Part shown: in pieces, positions 47,091 to 55,042 of the stretch | Layout of the letters: the number at the start of each line of letters is the position of its first letter | Numbering within the stretch: the first letter of the stretch is position 1 | From: Imhoffiella purpurea | GTDB taxonomy: Bacteria; Pseudomonadota; Gammaproteobacteria; Chromatiales; Chromatiaceae | NCBI RefSeq assembly: GCF_000585215.1 | Contig: NZ_AONC01000027.1 | Span: 17,610-81,609 of the forward strand | Direction of reading: 5' to 3' | Length of the DNA stretch: 64,000 nt | Program-made: the position numbers and the translations under genes | Notes under the pieces: model-generated | Told to the model about the DNA's origin: nothing | The model's database searches: none | The model's input: the letters and a program-made list of their open reading frames with translations, nothing else

Positions 47091-49408
47091 ACAATCTGAT
47101 CGGGTTCTCCGGCATGACGGGCTCCGGGGTGCGCTATCTGGGGCTGACCAAGGCGGGCGTGCCCCCGGCCAAGGCGGTCGGCAGCGCGGCCCTGGTGGTG
47201 CTCAGCATGCCGCTCGGGCTCGCCGTGCTGGCGACCATCCTGCTCTCGGTCCGCCCCGAGATGCTGCACTGGTCCTCGGTGCCGGCCCCGCTGGCCCTGG
47301 GCGTGCTGGGGGCCGTCGGTCTCTACTGGCCGCTGTTCGTGCTCGTTGCCGGGCACGGTCCGCTGCACCGTCGCTGGCTGGCCGACACCCCGACGCTCGG
47401 CGTGGCGCAACGGCTCCTTCTGGTGCTGGTCTCGACCCTGGACTGGGTCGCGCTGGGCGGGCTCCTCTGGCTGTGTCTGCAGGCGGCCGGCGTCGTCCTG
47501 CCCCTCGGCACGCTGCTGATGGCCTTCACGCTGGCCATGACCCTGGGTCTGGTGAGCATGGTCCCGGGCGCGCTGGGCGTCTTCGAGGGGGCCATGCTGT
47601 TCATCCTGGCCCGAACCGGCGCGGATCCGGCCGCGCTGGTCGCCGGGCTGCTGATGTTCCGCGTGGCCTACTACTTCGTGCCTTTCCTCTTCGCCGCCCA
47701 GCTTCTGCCCGGGACGCCTCTGCTGCCCGACGGCGGCCGCATCGAGGATCTGGTCGAGCGCTTCCGGACGAATCCGGTGCTGAGGCTCGGCCGCATCCCG
47801 CTGCAGCTGCTGGGACATCTGAGTACCCAGATCCTCGCCTATGCCACCTTCGCGGCCGGGGTGGTGCTCCTGCTGTCGGCGGCCTTTCCCGGCGTCGCCG
47901 AGCGTCTGGAGGTGATCGACCGCTTCGTGCCGCTGCTGGCGCTCGAGGGCTTCCATCTGTCGAGCGTGATCGTCGGGACGCTCCTGCTGGGTCTCTCGCG
48001 CGGGATCGGCGCCGGGATGCGCGGTGCCTATCACGGCCCCCAGATCTTGCTCCTGAGCGGCGCCATCCTCAGCCTGCTGAAGGGCATCGACATCGAGGTC
48101 GCGGCATTGCTGCTGATGCTCTCGGTCCTGCTGCGGGCCAATCGCGCGAGCTTCGACCGGCGCGGCTATGCCCTGGCGAGCGCCCGCAATCTGCGCTGGC
48201 TGGCCGGCATCGTCTCGACCCTGTCGGCGGCGGCCGTCCTGGGCGGCGTCCTCTACGGGGCCGGTACCCTGCTCGATCATCTCGACCAGATGGGGCTCCA
48301 TCTGCACTCGGCCCGCTATGCGCGCGCCCTGCTGGGGATGACGGTGACCTTCCTCGCCTGGCTCGCCTGGACCTGGTACTCCATGCCGGCGCCGGCGGTC
48401 GAGCTTCCGGATCGCTCGGCGCTGCGGCGCGCGGCGGATTTCTACGGCCGCGTTGGCCGCACGCGCTACTCCTATCTGACCATGCTGGGGGACAAATACC
48501 TCTTTCATTCCCCCTCGGGCCGGGGGCTCGTCCAGTACGGCATGCGGCGCGGGCATCTCGTCGCCTTGGGCGATCCGGCGTGCGCCGAGTCCGACCTCCG
48601 GGAGACGCTGCACGCCTTTCGCGCCTTCGCCGACGACTACGGTCTGACGCCCGTCTTCTACCAGGTCGAGGAGACCCATCTCCACCACTACCACGAGGCC
48701 GGCTTCCATCTGCTCAAGCTCGGCGAGACCGCGCGCGTCCATCTGCCGGGGTTCAGTCTCAAGGGGAGAAAGGCCGAGAACCTGCGCACCGTGCTCAACC
48801 GTGCGCGGCGCACCGAGATGCGCTTCGAGCTGCTGTCCCAGCCGCTGGACGCGTCGCTCTGGGCCGAGCTCCGGTCCGTCTCGGACGCCTGGCTGGCCGA
48901 GAAGCATCTGAGCGAGCTCGGATTCTCGCTCGGCAGCTTCAGACGCGACTTCCTGGAATGGGGATCGATCGCTCTGGTCCGGCAGTCCGGACGGCCCATC
49001 GCCTTCGCCAGCATCGCCCAGGACTTCGGCCACCGCGACGAGACGGGCATCGACCTGATGCGCCATGTCCCGGATACCCCGAACGGCACCATGGACTTCC
49101 TCTTCACCAATCTCATCCTGCACGCCCAGGCGGCCGGCTACACCTGGTTCGATCTCGGCATGGCCCCGCTCAGCGGCGTCGGCCGCTCGCCCTGGTCGCC
49201 GCGCGACGAGCGGGTGCTCAAGCTCGCCTACGAGCTGGGCAACCGCTTCTACAACTACAAGGGACTGCGTCAGTACAAGGAGAAATTCAATCCGAGCTGG
49301 TGCGGCATGTATCTGGCCTATCCGCGCGGACGGCCGCTGCCCGTGGTGCTGATGGACGTCATGGCGCTGATCGCACGGGGTCCGAAGGCCGCACGGGCAG
49401 GGGGCTGA
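47060..49408 (+). CDS. mprF: MprF: aminoacyl-phosphatidylglycerol flippase/synthase, 3' part after frameshift
   Basis: 782 codons in the downstream frame, first usable codon GTG 47060, with no ribosome-binding site. Residues 1-450 contain the rest of the flippase helices (SALNNLIGFSGMTGSGVRYLG; SMVPGALGVFEGAMLF); 470-775 form the DUF2156 synthase domain (SYLTMLGDKYLFHSPSGRGLVQYG; YTWFDLGMAPLSGVG; YKGLRQYKEKFNP). MprF transfers Lys or Ala from tRNA to phosphatidylglycerol and flips the product outward, lowering negative surface charge. The fragment lacks the first helices and is probably not functional unless the frame is restored. Confidence 0.85.
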   Translation: MRTAWVASALNNLIGFSGMTGSGVRYLGLTKAGVPPAKAVGSAALVVLSMPLGLAVLATILLSVRPEMLHWSSVPAPLALGVLGAVGLYWPLFVLVAGHGPLHRRWLADTPTLGVAQRLLLVLVSTLDWVALGGLLWLCLQAAGVVLPLGTLLMAFTLAMTLGLVSMVPGALGVFEGAMLFILARTGADPAALVAGLLMFRVAYYFVPFLFAAQLLPGTPLLPDGGRIEDLVERFRTNPVLRLGRIPLQLLGHLSTQILAYATFAAGVVLLLSAAFPGVAERLEVIDRFVPLLALEGFHLSSVIVGTLLLGLSRGIGAGMRGAYHGPQILLLSGAILSLLKGIDIEVAALLLMLSVLLRANRASFDRRGYALASARNLRWLAGIVSTLSAAAVLGGVLYGAGTLLDHLDQMGLHLHSARYARALLGMTVTFLAWLAWTWYSMPAPAVELPDRSALRRAADFYGRVGRTRYSYLTMLGDKYLFHSPSGRGLVQYGMRRGHLVALGDPACAESDLRETLHAFRAFADDYGLTPVFYQVEETHLHHYHEAGFHLLKLGETARVHLPGFSLKGRKAENLRTVLNRARRTEMRFELLSQPLDASLWAELRSVSDAWLAEKHLSELGFSLGSFRRDFLEWGSIALVRQSGRPIAFASIAQDFGHRDETGIDLMRHVPDTPNGTMDFLFTNLILHAQAAGYTWFDLGMAPLSGVGRSPWSPRDERVLKLAYELGNRFYNYKGLRQYKEKFNPSWCGMYLAYPRGRPLPVVLMDVMALIARGPKAARAGG

Positions 49409-49414
49409 GGCGCG

Positions 49415-50296
49415 ATGGTCCGCGGACCTCGCCGGGTGGCCGGCATCCTCGCGCTCCTCATCGGCAGTCTTGCGGTCGGCTTCGTTCCGCTGATGCCGAT
49501 GTCCACCAACGTCGCTCGGTATCTTTGGTGGCGCGCCACCGCCGATCCGCATCCGCAGGTGGGTCGCGTCATCAGCGATGGCGCCGCCATCCACTAGCAG
49601 GTCTACCCCGGCCGAGGCCCCGCCATCCTGCTGCTGCACGGCGGCCTGAGCCATCGGCTCAGCTGGTTCTCCCAGCTGCCCTGGCTCGTCTCGTCGGGCC
49701 GCGAGATCGTCCTCATCGACAGCCGAGGCCACGGGCGCTCCGGGCTCGGCGGGGGCGAGCTGAGCTACGAGCGGCATGCGGCAGACGTCATCGCCGTCAT
49801 GGACGCCCTGCATCTCCAGAAGGTCGACATCATCGGCTGGAGCGACGGCGGCAACACTGCGCTGGTCCTTGCCCATCTTCGCCCCCAGCGGGTGAATCGC
49901 ATCGTCGCCATCAGTGCCAACCATGACCCCTCGGGTCTTACCGAGGAGGCCCGAGCCGATGCCGCGCTCCCAGCCAATAGCGTCACGCACTGGGTCAACC
50001 GCTGGTGGACCGATGCCGGCCCCAAGACCCGCGAACTGGAGCAGCGGATCAAGCGCATGTGGCTCAGCGGACCGACCTTGACGCCGGAAGATCTGACCGG
50101 GATTCGCTGCCCGGTGCTGCTGATCGCCGGCGGGCGGGATGTGATTCGGGTGGAGCACGTGCAGGAGATGGCCGGGCTGATTGCGGGGGCCGAGCTGGAG
50201 ATCGTCGCCGATGGGGGACACTCGCTGCCGGTGACGCACGCGGGATGGGTCGGGCGGCGCATCGGCGCATTCCTCGGGATCCCGACAGCCCAATAG
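49415..50296 (+). pseudogene. Alpha/beta hydrolase with in-frame TAG
   Basis: One frame from ATG 49415 to TGA/TAG 50296 interrupted only by TAG at 49595-49597. The upstream part has a membrane or signal segment (GILALLIGSLAVGFVPL) and ends SDGAAIH; the frame continues after the stop with QVYPGRGPAILLLHGG, the oxyanion-hole motif, then nucleophile GWSDGG, Asp in IAGGRDV and His in DGGHSLP. The expected Tyr codon (TAC or TAT) would become TAG by one substitution. Without the stop it would be a complete 293-residue exported hydrolase. In Pseudomonas aeruginosa a periplasmic hydrolase that cleaves alanyl-phosphatidylglycerol is encoded beside mprF, so a paired role is plausible. Confidence 0.8.
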
Positions 50297-50325
50297 CCGC
50301 GGGGCGTTCGAGGGAGTCTCCGCCC

Positions 50326-50934
50326 TCAGTCGGCCTGTTCCGCCGGCGGTCGGGGCCGGGTGTCCGGCCGTTTCCGGCGCGGCAGGAGCCTCCAGATCGC
50401 CAAGGCCAAGGCGGCGGCCGCGAGGGTCGCGATCCAGGGGTTGAGATGCAGGATGGTGCGGTGGATCAGTCTGGGATGCTGGTCGAAGGCGTAGAGCCCG
50501 ACCACCCAGGTGAACACCCAGAGCGAGGTTCCGATCAGATCGGCGATGAAGAAGCGCCGCCAGGGCATGCGGATGCTCCCGGCCACCAGGCCGTCGAGCT
50601 GGCGGGTGCCGTCGAAGAAACGCCCGAAGACGATCAGCCAGCCCCCGAAGCGGCGGAAGAAGCGCTGGAGCCGGACGAGGCGCTGACGGCGCACCCCGCC
50701 GCGCAGCAGCAAACGGCGCCCGCCGCTGCGGCCGAACCAGTAGCCGAGATTGTCGCCGGCGACCGCGGCCGGCCAGCAGGTCAGAAGGACGCCCGCCAGG
50801 CTCAGCTCGCCGTGCGCCGCGAGGATGGCCGCGGCGGCCATGAGGATGCCGCCCGGAAGTGGGATGGCGGCGCCCTCCAGGGCCACGGAGACGGCGAGGA
50901 TGGGATAGCCATAGGCCTGGAGCCAGGGTGTCAT
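50326..50934 (-). CDS. DedA-family membrane protein
   Basis: 202 residues. The DedA core is visible: LEGAAIPLPGGILMAAAAI, then CWPAAVAGDNLGYWFGRSGG, and FGRFFDGTRQLDGLVAGSIRMPWRRF, equivalent to the usual FxRFxPGxR motif but with Asp-Gly-Thr in place of Pro-Gly. DedA proteins are lipid flippases or scramblases needed for proton-motive force and polymyxin resistance. Start 50934 (MTPWLQAYGYP) by homology. It lies 79 bases downstream of ftsH on the same strand and convergent with the hydrolase. Confidence 0.87.
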   Translation of the reverse strand: MTPWLQAYGYPILAVSVALEGAAIPLPGGILMAAAAILAAHGELSLAGVLLTCWPAAVAGDNLGYWFGRSGGRRLLLRGGVRRQRLVRLQRFFRRFGGWLIVFGRFFDGTRQLDGLVAGSIRMPWRRFFIADLIGTSLWVFTWVVGLYAFDQHPRLIHRTILHLNPWIATLAAAALALAIWRLLPRRKRPDTRPRPPAEQAD

Positions 50935-51013
50935 GTCTGCCACGGTCGTTTCGAATCCGCTCAATCGTCGGTCTCCGTGCGGGGCGGGGTGGGGCGTCCG
51001 ATATGCGTCCCGC

Positions 51014-53122
51014 TCATCGTGCGGGACGCGGGCCCAGGATCCGGACGAGCTCCTCTTCGCCGACCGTCTCGCGTTCCAGCAGGGCCTGGGCGAGTGCATC
51101 CAGACGGTCGCGTGCCGAGGACAGGAGCGACAGGACCGCCGCGTGGCTCTCCGCCAGCAGCCGGTTCACCTCGGCGTCGATGCGCCGCGCGGTCTCTTCG
51201 CTGTAGGGGCGGCCCTGGCCGAGTTCGTAGCCGAGGAAGCGGTCCTCGCCGGAGGATTCGTAGGCGGCCAGACCCAGCTCGCTCATGCCCCAGGTCGCGA
51301 CCATGTGGCGGGCCTGCCGGGTGGCCTGTACCAGGTCGTTCTCGGCGCCCGTGGTCACGTCCTCGAAGACCGTCTCCTCGGCGCCGCGTCCGCCGAGCAT
51401 GACCCGCAGACGCGCCATCAGATAATGGCGCGAGAGGTTGTAGCGGTCGTCCTCTGGACGCTGCTCGGTGACGCCGAGCGCCATGCCATGCGGGACGATG
51501 GTGACCTTGTGCACCGGATCGGCCTCTGGCGTGAGCCAGGCGACCAGGGCATGGCCGCTCTCGTGGTAGGCGACGGTGCGGCGCGCGTCCGCATCCAGCG
51601 TCAGCGGCAGCGCCTCGCCGAGCAGGACGCGATCGAGCGCGGTCTCGAAGTCCTGGGCCTGGATCCTCGCATGCGCGTCCCGGGCGGCGACCAGGGCGGC
51701 CTCGTTGCAGAGGTTCGCGAGCTGGGCGCCGCTCATCCCCATGGTGATGGAGGCCAGGGCATCCGGATCCACGTCGTCCGCCAATTCGAGTGCGCGGGTG
51801 TGGATGCCGATGATGGCCCGGCGGCCGTTGCGGTCGGGAAGTCCCAGGATCACCTCGCGGTCGAAGCGTCCGGGGCGGCGCAGGGCCGGGTCCAGCACGT
51901 CGGGGCGGTTAGTCGCGGCCAGGACGATGACGCTGGTGCGGGCGTCGAAGCCGTCCATCTCGACCAGGAGCTGATTGAGCGTCTGTTCGCGCTCGTCGTT
52001 CACCATGCCGACTCCGGCGCCCCGGCGCCGTCCGACGGCGTCCAGCTCGTCGACGAAGAGGATCGCCGGCGCGGCGGCCTTGACCTCCTGGAAGAGATTG
52101 CGCACCCGGCTCGCGCCGACGCCGACGAACATCTCCACGAACTCCGAACCGCTGATGGAGAAGAAGGGCACCTGGGCCTCGCCGGCCACGGCGCGCGCCA
52201 GCAGGGTCTTGCCCGTCCCCGGCGGTCCGGCCAGCAGCACGCCGCGCGGTGTGCGGGCGCCGAGCGCGCGATAGCGCTCCGGGGATTTGAGGATGGAGAC
52301 GATCTCCTGGAGCTGCCCCTTGGCCGCGTCGACACCCGCCACGTCGGCGAAGGTCACGGCCGGCGCCTCCTCGCGGACGAAGCGTCGCGCCTGCGACTTG
52401 CCCGCCCCGAAGATGCTCTGCTGCTGTTGCATGGCGCGCCGTCCCATCCACCAGAAGAAACCGACCAGCAGAGCCGTGGGCAGCAGGCTGCCGAGGATCC
52501 GGGCCATGTAGTGCTCCGATTGGGGCGCGGCGGCGACGGCGACGCCGTGCCGCTCCAGCGTGCTCATGAGCTGCGGGTCGCCGACCGAGCTGGGAAAGAC
52601 CGTGGTGAACCGGGTGACCTCGAGGGTCTGCGCGGATGCGTGTGCCGACGAGGAGTCGGGTTGGCTGCTGGTGCCCGAGGTGTCGGCCCGGCTCTTCTGG
52701 GGCCGATCGTCACCGCTCGGGGCCTTGCTCAGGGCGCCGGAGGCGGGATCCCAGTCCTTCGCCGTCTTGAGCTCGCCGGCGATCTCGCTTCCTTGGATGC
52801 CGACCTGGGCGACATTGTTCTGCTGCACCTGCTCGATGAAGCTGCTGTAGGGGATCTTGGCGACCTTCGGGGTGCCATCGAAGAGGAATGGCAGGGTGTT
52901 CCAGGCGAGCAGCAGCGCCAGGGTGATCCACCAGAAGGCCGCCGCGGCGGGTGGCGGCTCGCGGCCCGGGCTCGTGGTCGGTCCGCCGCCCGGGGGAGGG
53001 GCCTGCTTCGAGCCGCTGCGCCGGAGCGGATGGAGGCGCAGCACGGCGACCGATCCGAACGCGGTCAGACCGAGTATCCAAATGGGCCAGCTCTCCGGCG
53101 TCGTCCAGAAGGGGGTGGGCAT
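51014..53122 (-). CDS. FtsH-type AAA+ membrane metalloprotease, divergent paralogue
   Basis: 702 residues. Three hydrophobic segments at the N-terminus (about 12-30, 65-85, 215-233) instead of two, with a long Ser/Pro/Gly-rich insert between the second and third. AAA module: Walker A GPPGTGKT, Walker [35 protein letters not shown]. Zinc site HESGH in [13 protein letters not shown], with the third ligand in TTGAENDL. It should degrade membrane and cytosolic proteins under stress. This is likely a second FtsH, since the housekeeping gene normally follows rlmE. GAGG nine bases before MPTPF supports 53122; 53137 is possible. Confidence 0.92.
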   Translation of the reverse strand: MPTPFWTTPESWPIWILGLTAFGSVAVLRLHPLRRSGSKQAPPPGGGPTTSPGREPPPAAAAFWWITLALLLAWNTLPFLFDGTPKVAKIPYSSFIEQVQQNNVAQVGIQGSEIAGELKTAKDWDPASGALSKAPSGDDRPQKSRADTSGTSSQPDSSSAHASAQTLEVTRFTTVFPSSVGDPQLMSTLERHGVAVAAAPQSEHYMARILGSLLPTALLVGFFWWMGRRAMQQQQSIFGAGKSQARRFVREEAPAVTFADVAGVDAAKGQLQEIVSILKSPERYRALGARTPRGVLLAGPPGTGKTLLARAVAGEAQVPFFSISGSEFVEMFVGVGASRVRNLFQEVKAAAPAILFVDELDAVGRRRGAGVGMVNDEREQTLNQLLVEMDGFDARTSVIVLAATNRPDVLDPALRRPGRFDREVILGLPDRNGRRAIIGIHTRALELADDVDPDALASITMGMSGAQLANLCNEAALVAARDAHARIQAQDFETALDRVLLGEALPLTLDADARRTVAYHESGHALVAWLTPEADPVHKVTIVPHGMALGVTEQRPEDDRYNLSRHYLMARLRVMLGGRGAEETVFEDVTTGAENDLVQATRQARHMVATWGMSELGLAAYESSGEDRFLGYELGQGRPYSEETARRIDAEVNRLLAESHAAVLSLLSSARDRLDALAQALLERETVGEEELVRILGPRPAR

Positions 53123-53160
53123 GTGTCGATACCTCATGATCGGATTTCTGAGGATCGCTC

Positions 53161-53176
53161 AGCGAAATCCATGCCG
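53161..53176 (-). promoter_or_regulatory. Sigma-54 promoter candidate for ftsH-dedA
   Basis: Minus strand CGGCAT-N5-TCGCT: eight of eleven fixed positions, GG and GC correctly spaced. A start near 53150 leaves a 28-base leader to the ATG at 53122. Confidence 0.45.
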
Positions 53177-53305
53177 TGCTGCCCCCTGGCCGGCGATATC
53201 GCCGCTCGGGGGGCCTGGATTCCCGGGCGGCGCGGTCGACTGCCCTGAAGGATGTTCCCTCGTGCCGTCGCTAGGGGATGAAGGCTTGGTCGATGGCAGC
53301 CACTT

Positions 53306-53321
53306 TGGTTGTAGTGAACCA
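53306..53321. promoter_or_regulatory. Palindrome TGGT-N8-ACCA, copy 4 (candidate activator site)
   Basis: TTTGGTTGTAGTGAACCAGC (53304-53323), sharing GTGAACCA/TGAACCA with copies 1 and 2. A degenerate half-match TGGTCGATGGCAGCCA lies just upstream (53287-53302), giving a possible tandem. The region separates ftsH from the divergent kinase gene, so regulation of both is possible. Confidence 0.5.
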
Positions 53322-53509
53322 GCGATCGGCGGATCATCGGCGCGCGGTTCCTCGCACGATCGCGCCGGATGCGTGGGCTGGCGACTGAAACCCCGTTCCC
53401 GGCACAAAGTCTGCAGAGCAGATGTGGAAACCGCTTGCCCTCGCAGGCGCCGGGGTCGAGCGGACTTCGAACGCGACGCTGTACGCTTTGCGATCGGGTC
53501 GTTTGGCTC

Positions 53510-55042
53510 ATGAGTGCCGAGGAGAATCCGTCCAAGATGTCGACCAGCAAGACCGCCCCATCGATCCTGGTCCGAGGATCGCGCTTCGCCAGCATCAGGC
53601 GTCTGTTCTGGGTTCCTCTCTGGATCTCGGCCGGCCTGGTGCTGGTGGTGCTGGTCGGAATGCTGCTCGTCTCCTGGCGCAGCCTGGACCGGCTCGAACC
53701 CGTCGAGGCCCACCTCGCTCATCTCGAGCAGATTCAGGGGATCGATCTGGGCATCGAGCAGGCCCTGCTTAAGGGGCTGCGGGGGACGCGGATCTCGCCG
53801 GACGAATTGGATGCGCTGCGCGATCGGGTCGCGCACATCGACCGGATCGAAGGGGCGCTCCACCCGGAGACGGTCGCGCGCCTGAAGGGCATCGAATCGC
53901 GGCTCGGCGACACCCATGCGCCCTCCGTCGAGCTGCTCTTCGAGAGCCTGACCGAGATCCGCCAGGTGCTGGACGGCGAGCGCGAGCGGCACGACTGGCT
54001 GCTGACCCAGATCGGGCACGACTCGCGCACCGAGATCCGGCTGACCCTTCTGCTGCTGCTGGTCGGTCCGCTCATCTTCGGCATCTCGCTGTTCGTCGTC
54101 CGAGTGCGCGTCAAGCAGCCGTTGCGGGCGCTCGAAGAACTGCTCGTGCGGCTGGCCGACAGGGATTATCGCCCCGTGCCCCAGTCCATCCTGGACGCGA
54201 TCGACAACCTCGCCCAGCCGGCCTTCCACAGCTACAACGAGCTGGTCTCGCGTCTGCAGCAGCTCGAGGCCGAGCACTGCGACCGGGAGCGGACCCTCGA
54301 GCAGGAGGTGCGGCGGGCCACGGAGGCGCTCCTAGCCCAGAGCCGCGAACTCGGCCGGGCGGAACGGCTGGCCGCGGTCGGTGCGGTCTCGGCGGGGCTG
54401 GCGCACGAGCTGCGCAACCCGCTCGCCGGCATCCAGATGGCCTGCTCCAAGCTCGCGCGGGCGCTGGAGGGCAGCGAGCATGCGGCCCGTATCGGCGCGG
54501 TCAACGACGAGCTCAAGCGGATCAACCATCTGCTGACGGCCCAGGTCGATGCCGCGCGCCATCGGCCGGAGCCGCTGGAGACGGTCGCCGTCGACCGGGT
54601 TGTCGAGGAACTGCTCACCCTGCTGCGCTACCAGATCCCGGACGGGGTCGAGATCGCGTCCGATGTCGAGACGGATCTCCAGTGTCTGCTGCCGGTGGCC
54701 GGCCTGCGTCAGGCCCTGCTGAACCTGGTCCTGAACGCCGTTCAGGCGATGCGGGAAGAGGGCCGCATTCTCATCGGCGCGACCCGCGACGGGGGCGAGC
54801 TCGGGCTGACCGTGACCGACACCGGACCCGGCTTCCCGGAGGAACTCCTGCGCGCCGGCATTCGTCCCTTCGCCACTGGGCGGCAAGGGGGTACCGGGCT
54901 CGGGCTGGCCATGGTCCGGCGCTTCGTGCGCGACCACGGCGGCGATCTACTGCTCACGAATCGGTCGCCCCATGGCGCGGTGGTCAGGCTGACGCTGCCG
55001 TGCCGGCCGACGGATTCCAACGGAGGGTCATCGCGTGGCTGA
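53510..55042 (+). CDS. Membrane histidine kinase (NtrB/ZraS-like)
   Basis: 510 residues. Two membrane helices (about 31-53 and 183-202) bracket a helical periplasmic sensor region with no recognisable ligand domain. A coiled linker leads to an H-box GLAHELRNPLAGIQMA and the ATPase motifs LNLVLNAVQAM (N), VTDTGPGFP (G1), GGTGLGLAMVRRF (G2). The partner activator gene overlaps by eight bases. Start 53510 or 53537; the latter follows GAGGAG at a long spacing. Signal unknown. Confidence 0.88.
   Translation: MSAEENPSKMSTSKTAPSILVRGSRFASIRRLFWVPLWISAGLVLVVLVGMLLVSWRSLDRLEPVEAHLAHLEQIQGIDLGIEQALLKGLRGTRISPDELDALRDRVAHIDRIEGALHPETVARLKGIESRLGDTHAPSVELLFESLTEIRQVLDGERERHDWLLTQIGHDSRTEIRLTLLLLLVGPLIFGISLFVVRVRVKQPLRALEELLVRLADRDYRPVPQSILDAIDNLAQPAFHSYNELVSRLQQLEAEHCDRERTLEQEVRRATEALLAQSRELGRAERLAAVGAVSAGLAHELRNPLAGIQMACSKLARALEGSEHAARIGAVNDELKRINHLLTAQVDAARHRPEPLETVAVDRVVEELLTLLRYQIPDGVEIASDVETDLQCLLPVAGLRQALLNLVLNAVQAMREEGRILIGATRDGGELGLTVTDTGPGFPEELLRAGIRPFATGRQGGTGLGLAMVRRFVRDHGGDLLLTNRSPHGAVVRLTLPCRPTDSNGGSSRG

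Noticed and set aside
49595..49597. TAG decoded as pyrrolysine in the hydrolase
   Set aside because: No pyl genes are in view, the organism type does not use pyrrolysine as far as known, and a Tyr-to-stop substitution explains it.
46489..49926. 1145-codon plus-strand frame across the antiporter, mprF and hydrolase
   Set aside because: It uses the wrong frame of three recognisable genes; the product is Arg/Pro-rich noise.
47006..50293. 1095-codon minus-strand frame opposite mprF
   Set aside because: Composition (Arg, Gln, Gly, Ala, His) is typical of an antisense shadow and there is no domain.
53294..53309. TGGCAG-N5-TTGGT as a sigma-54 promoter for the kinase gene
   Set aside because: The invariant C of the -12 GC is missing and it lies about 200 bases before the kinase start.
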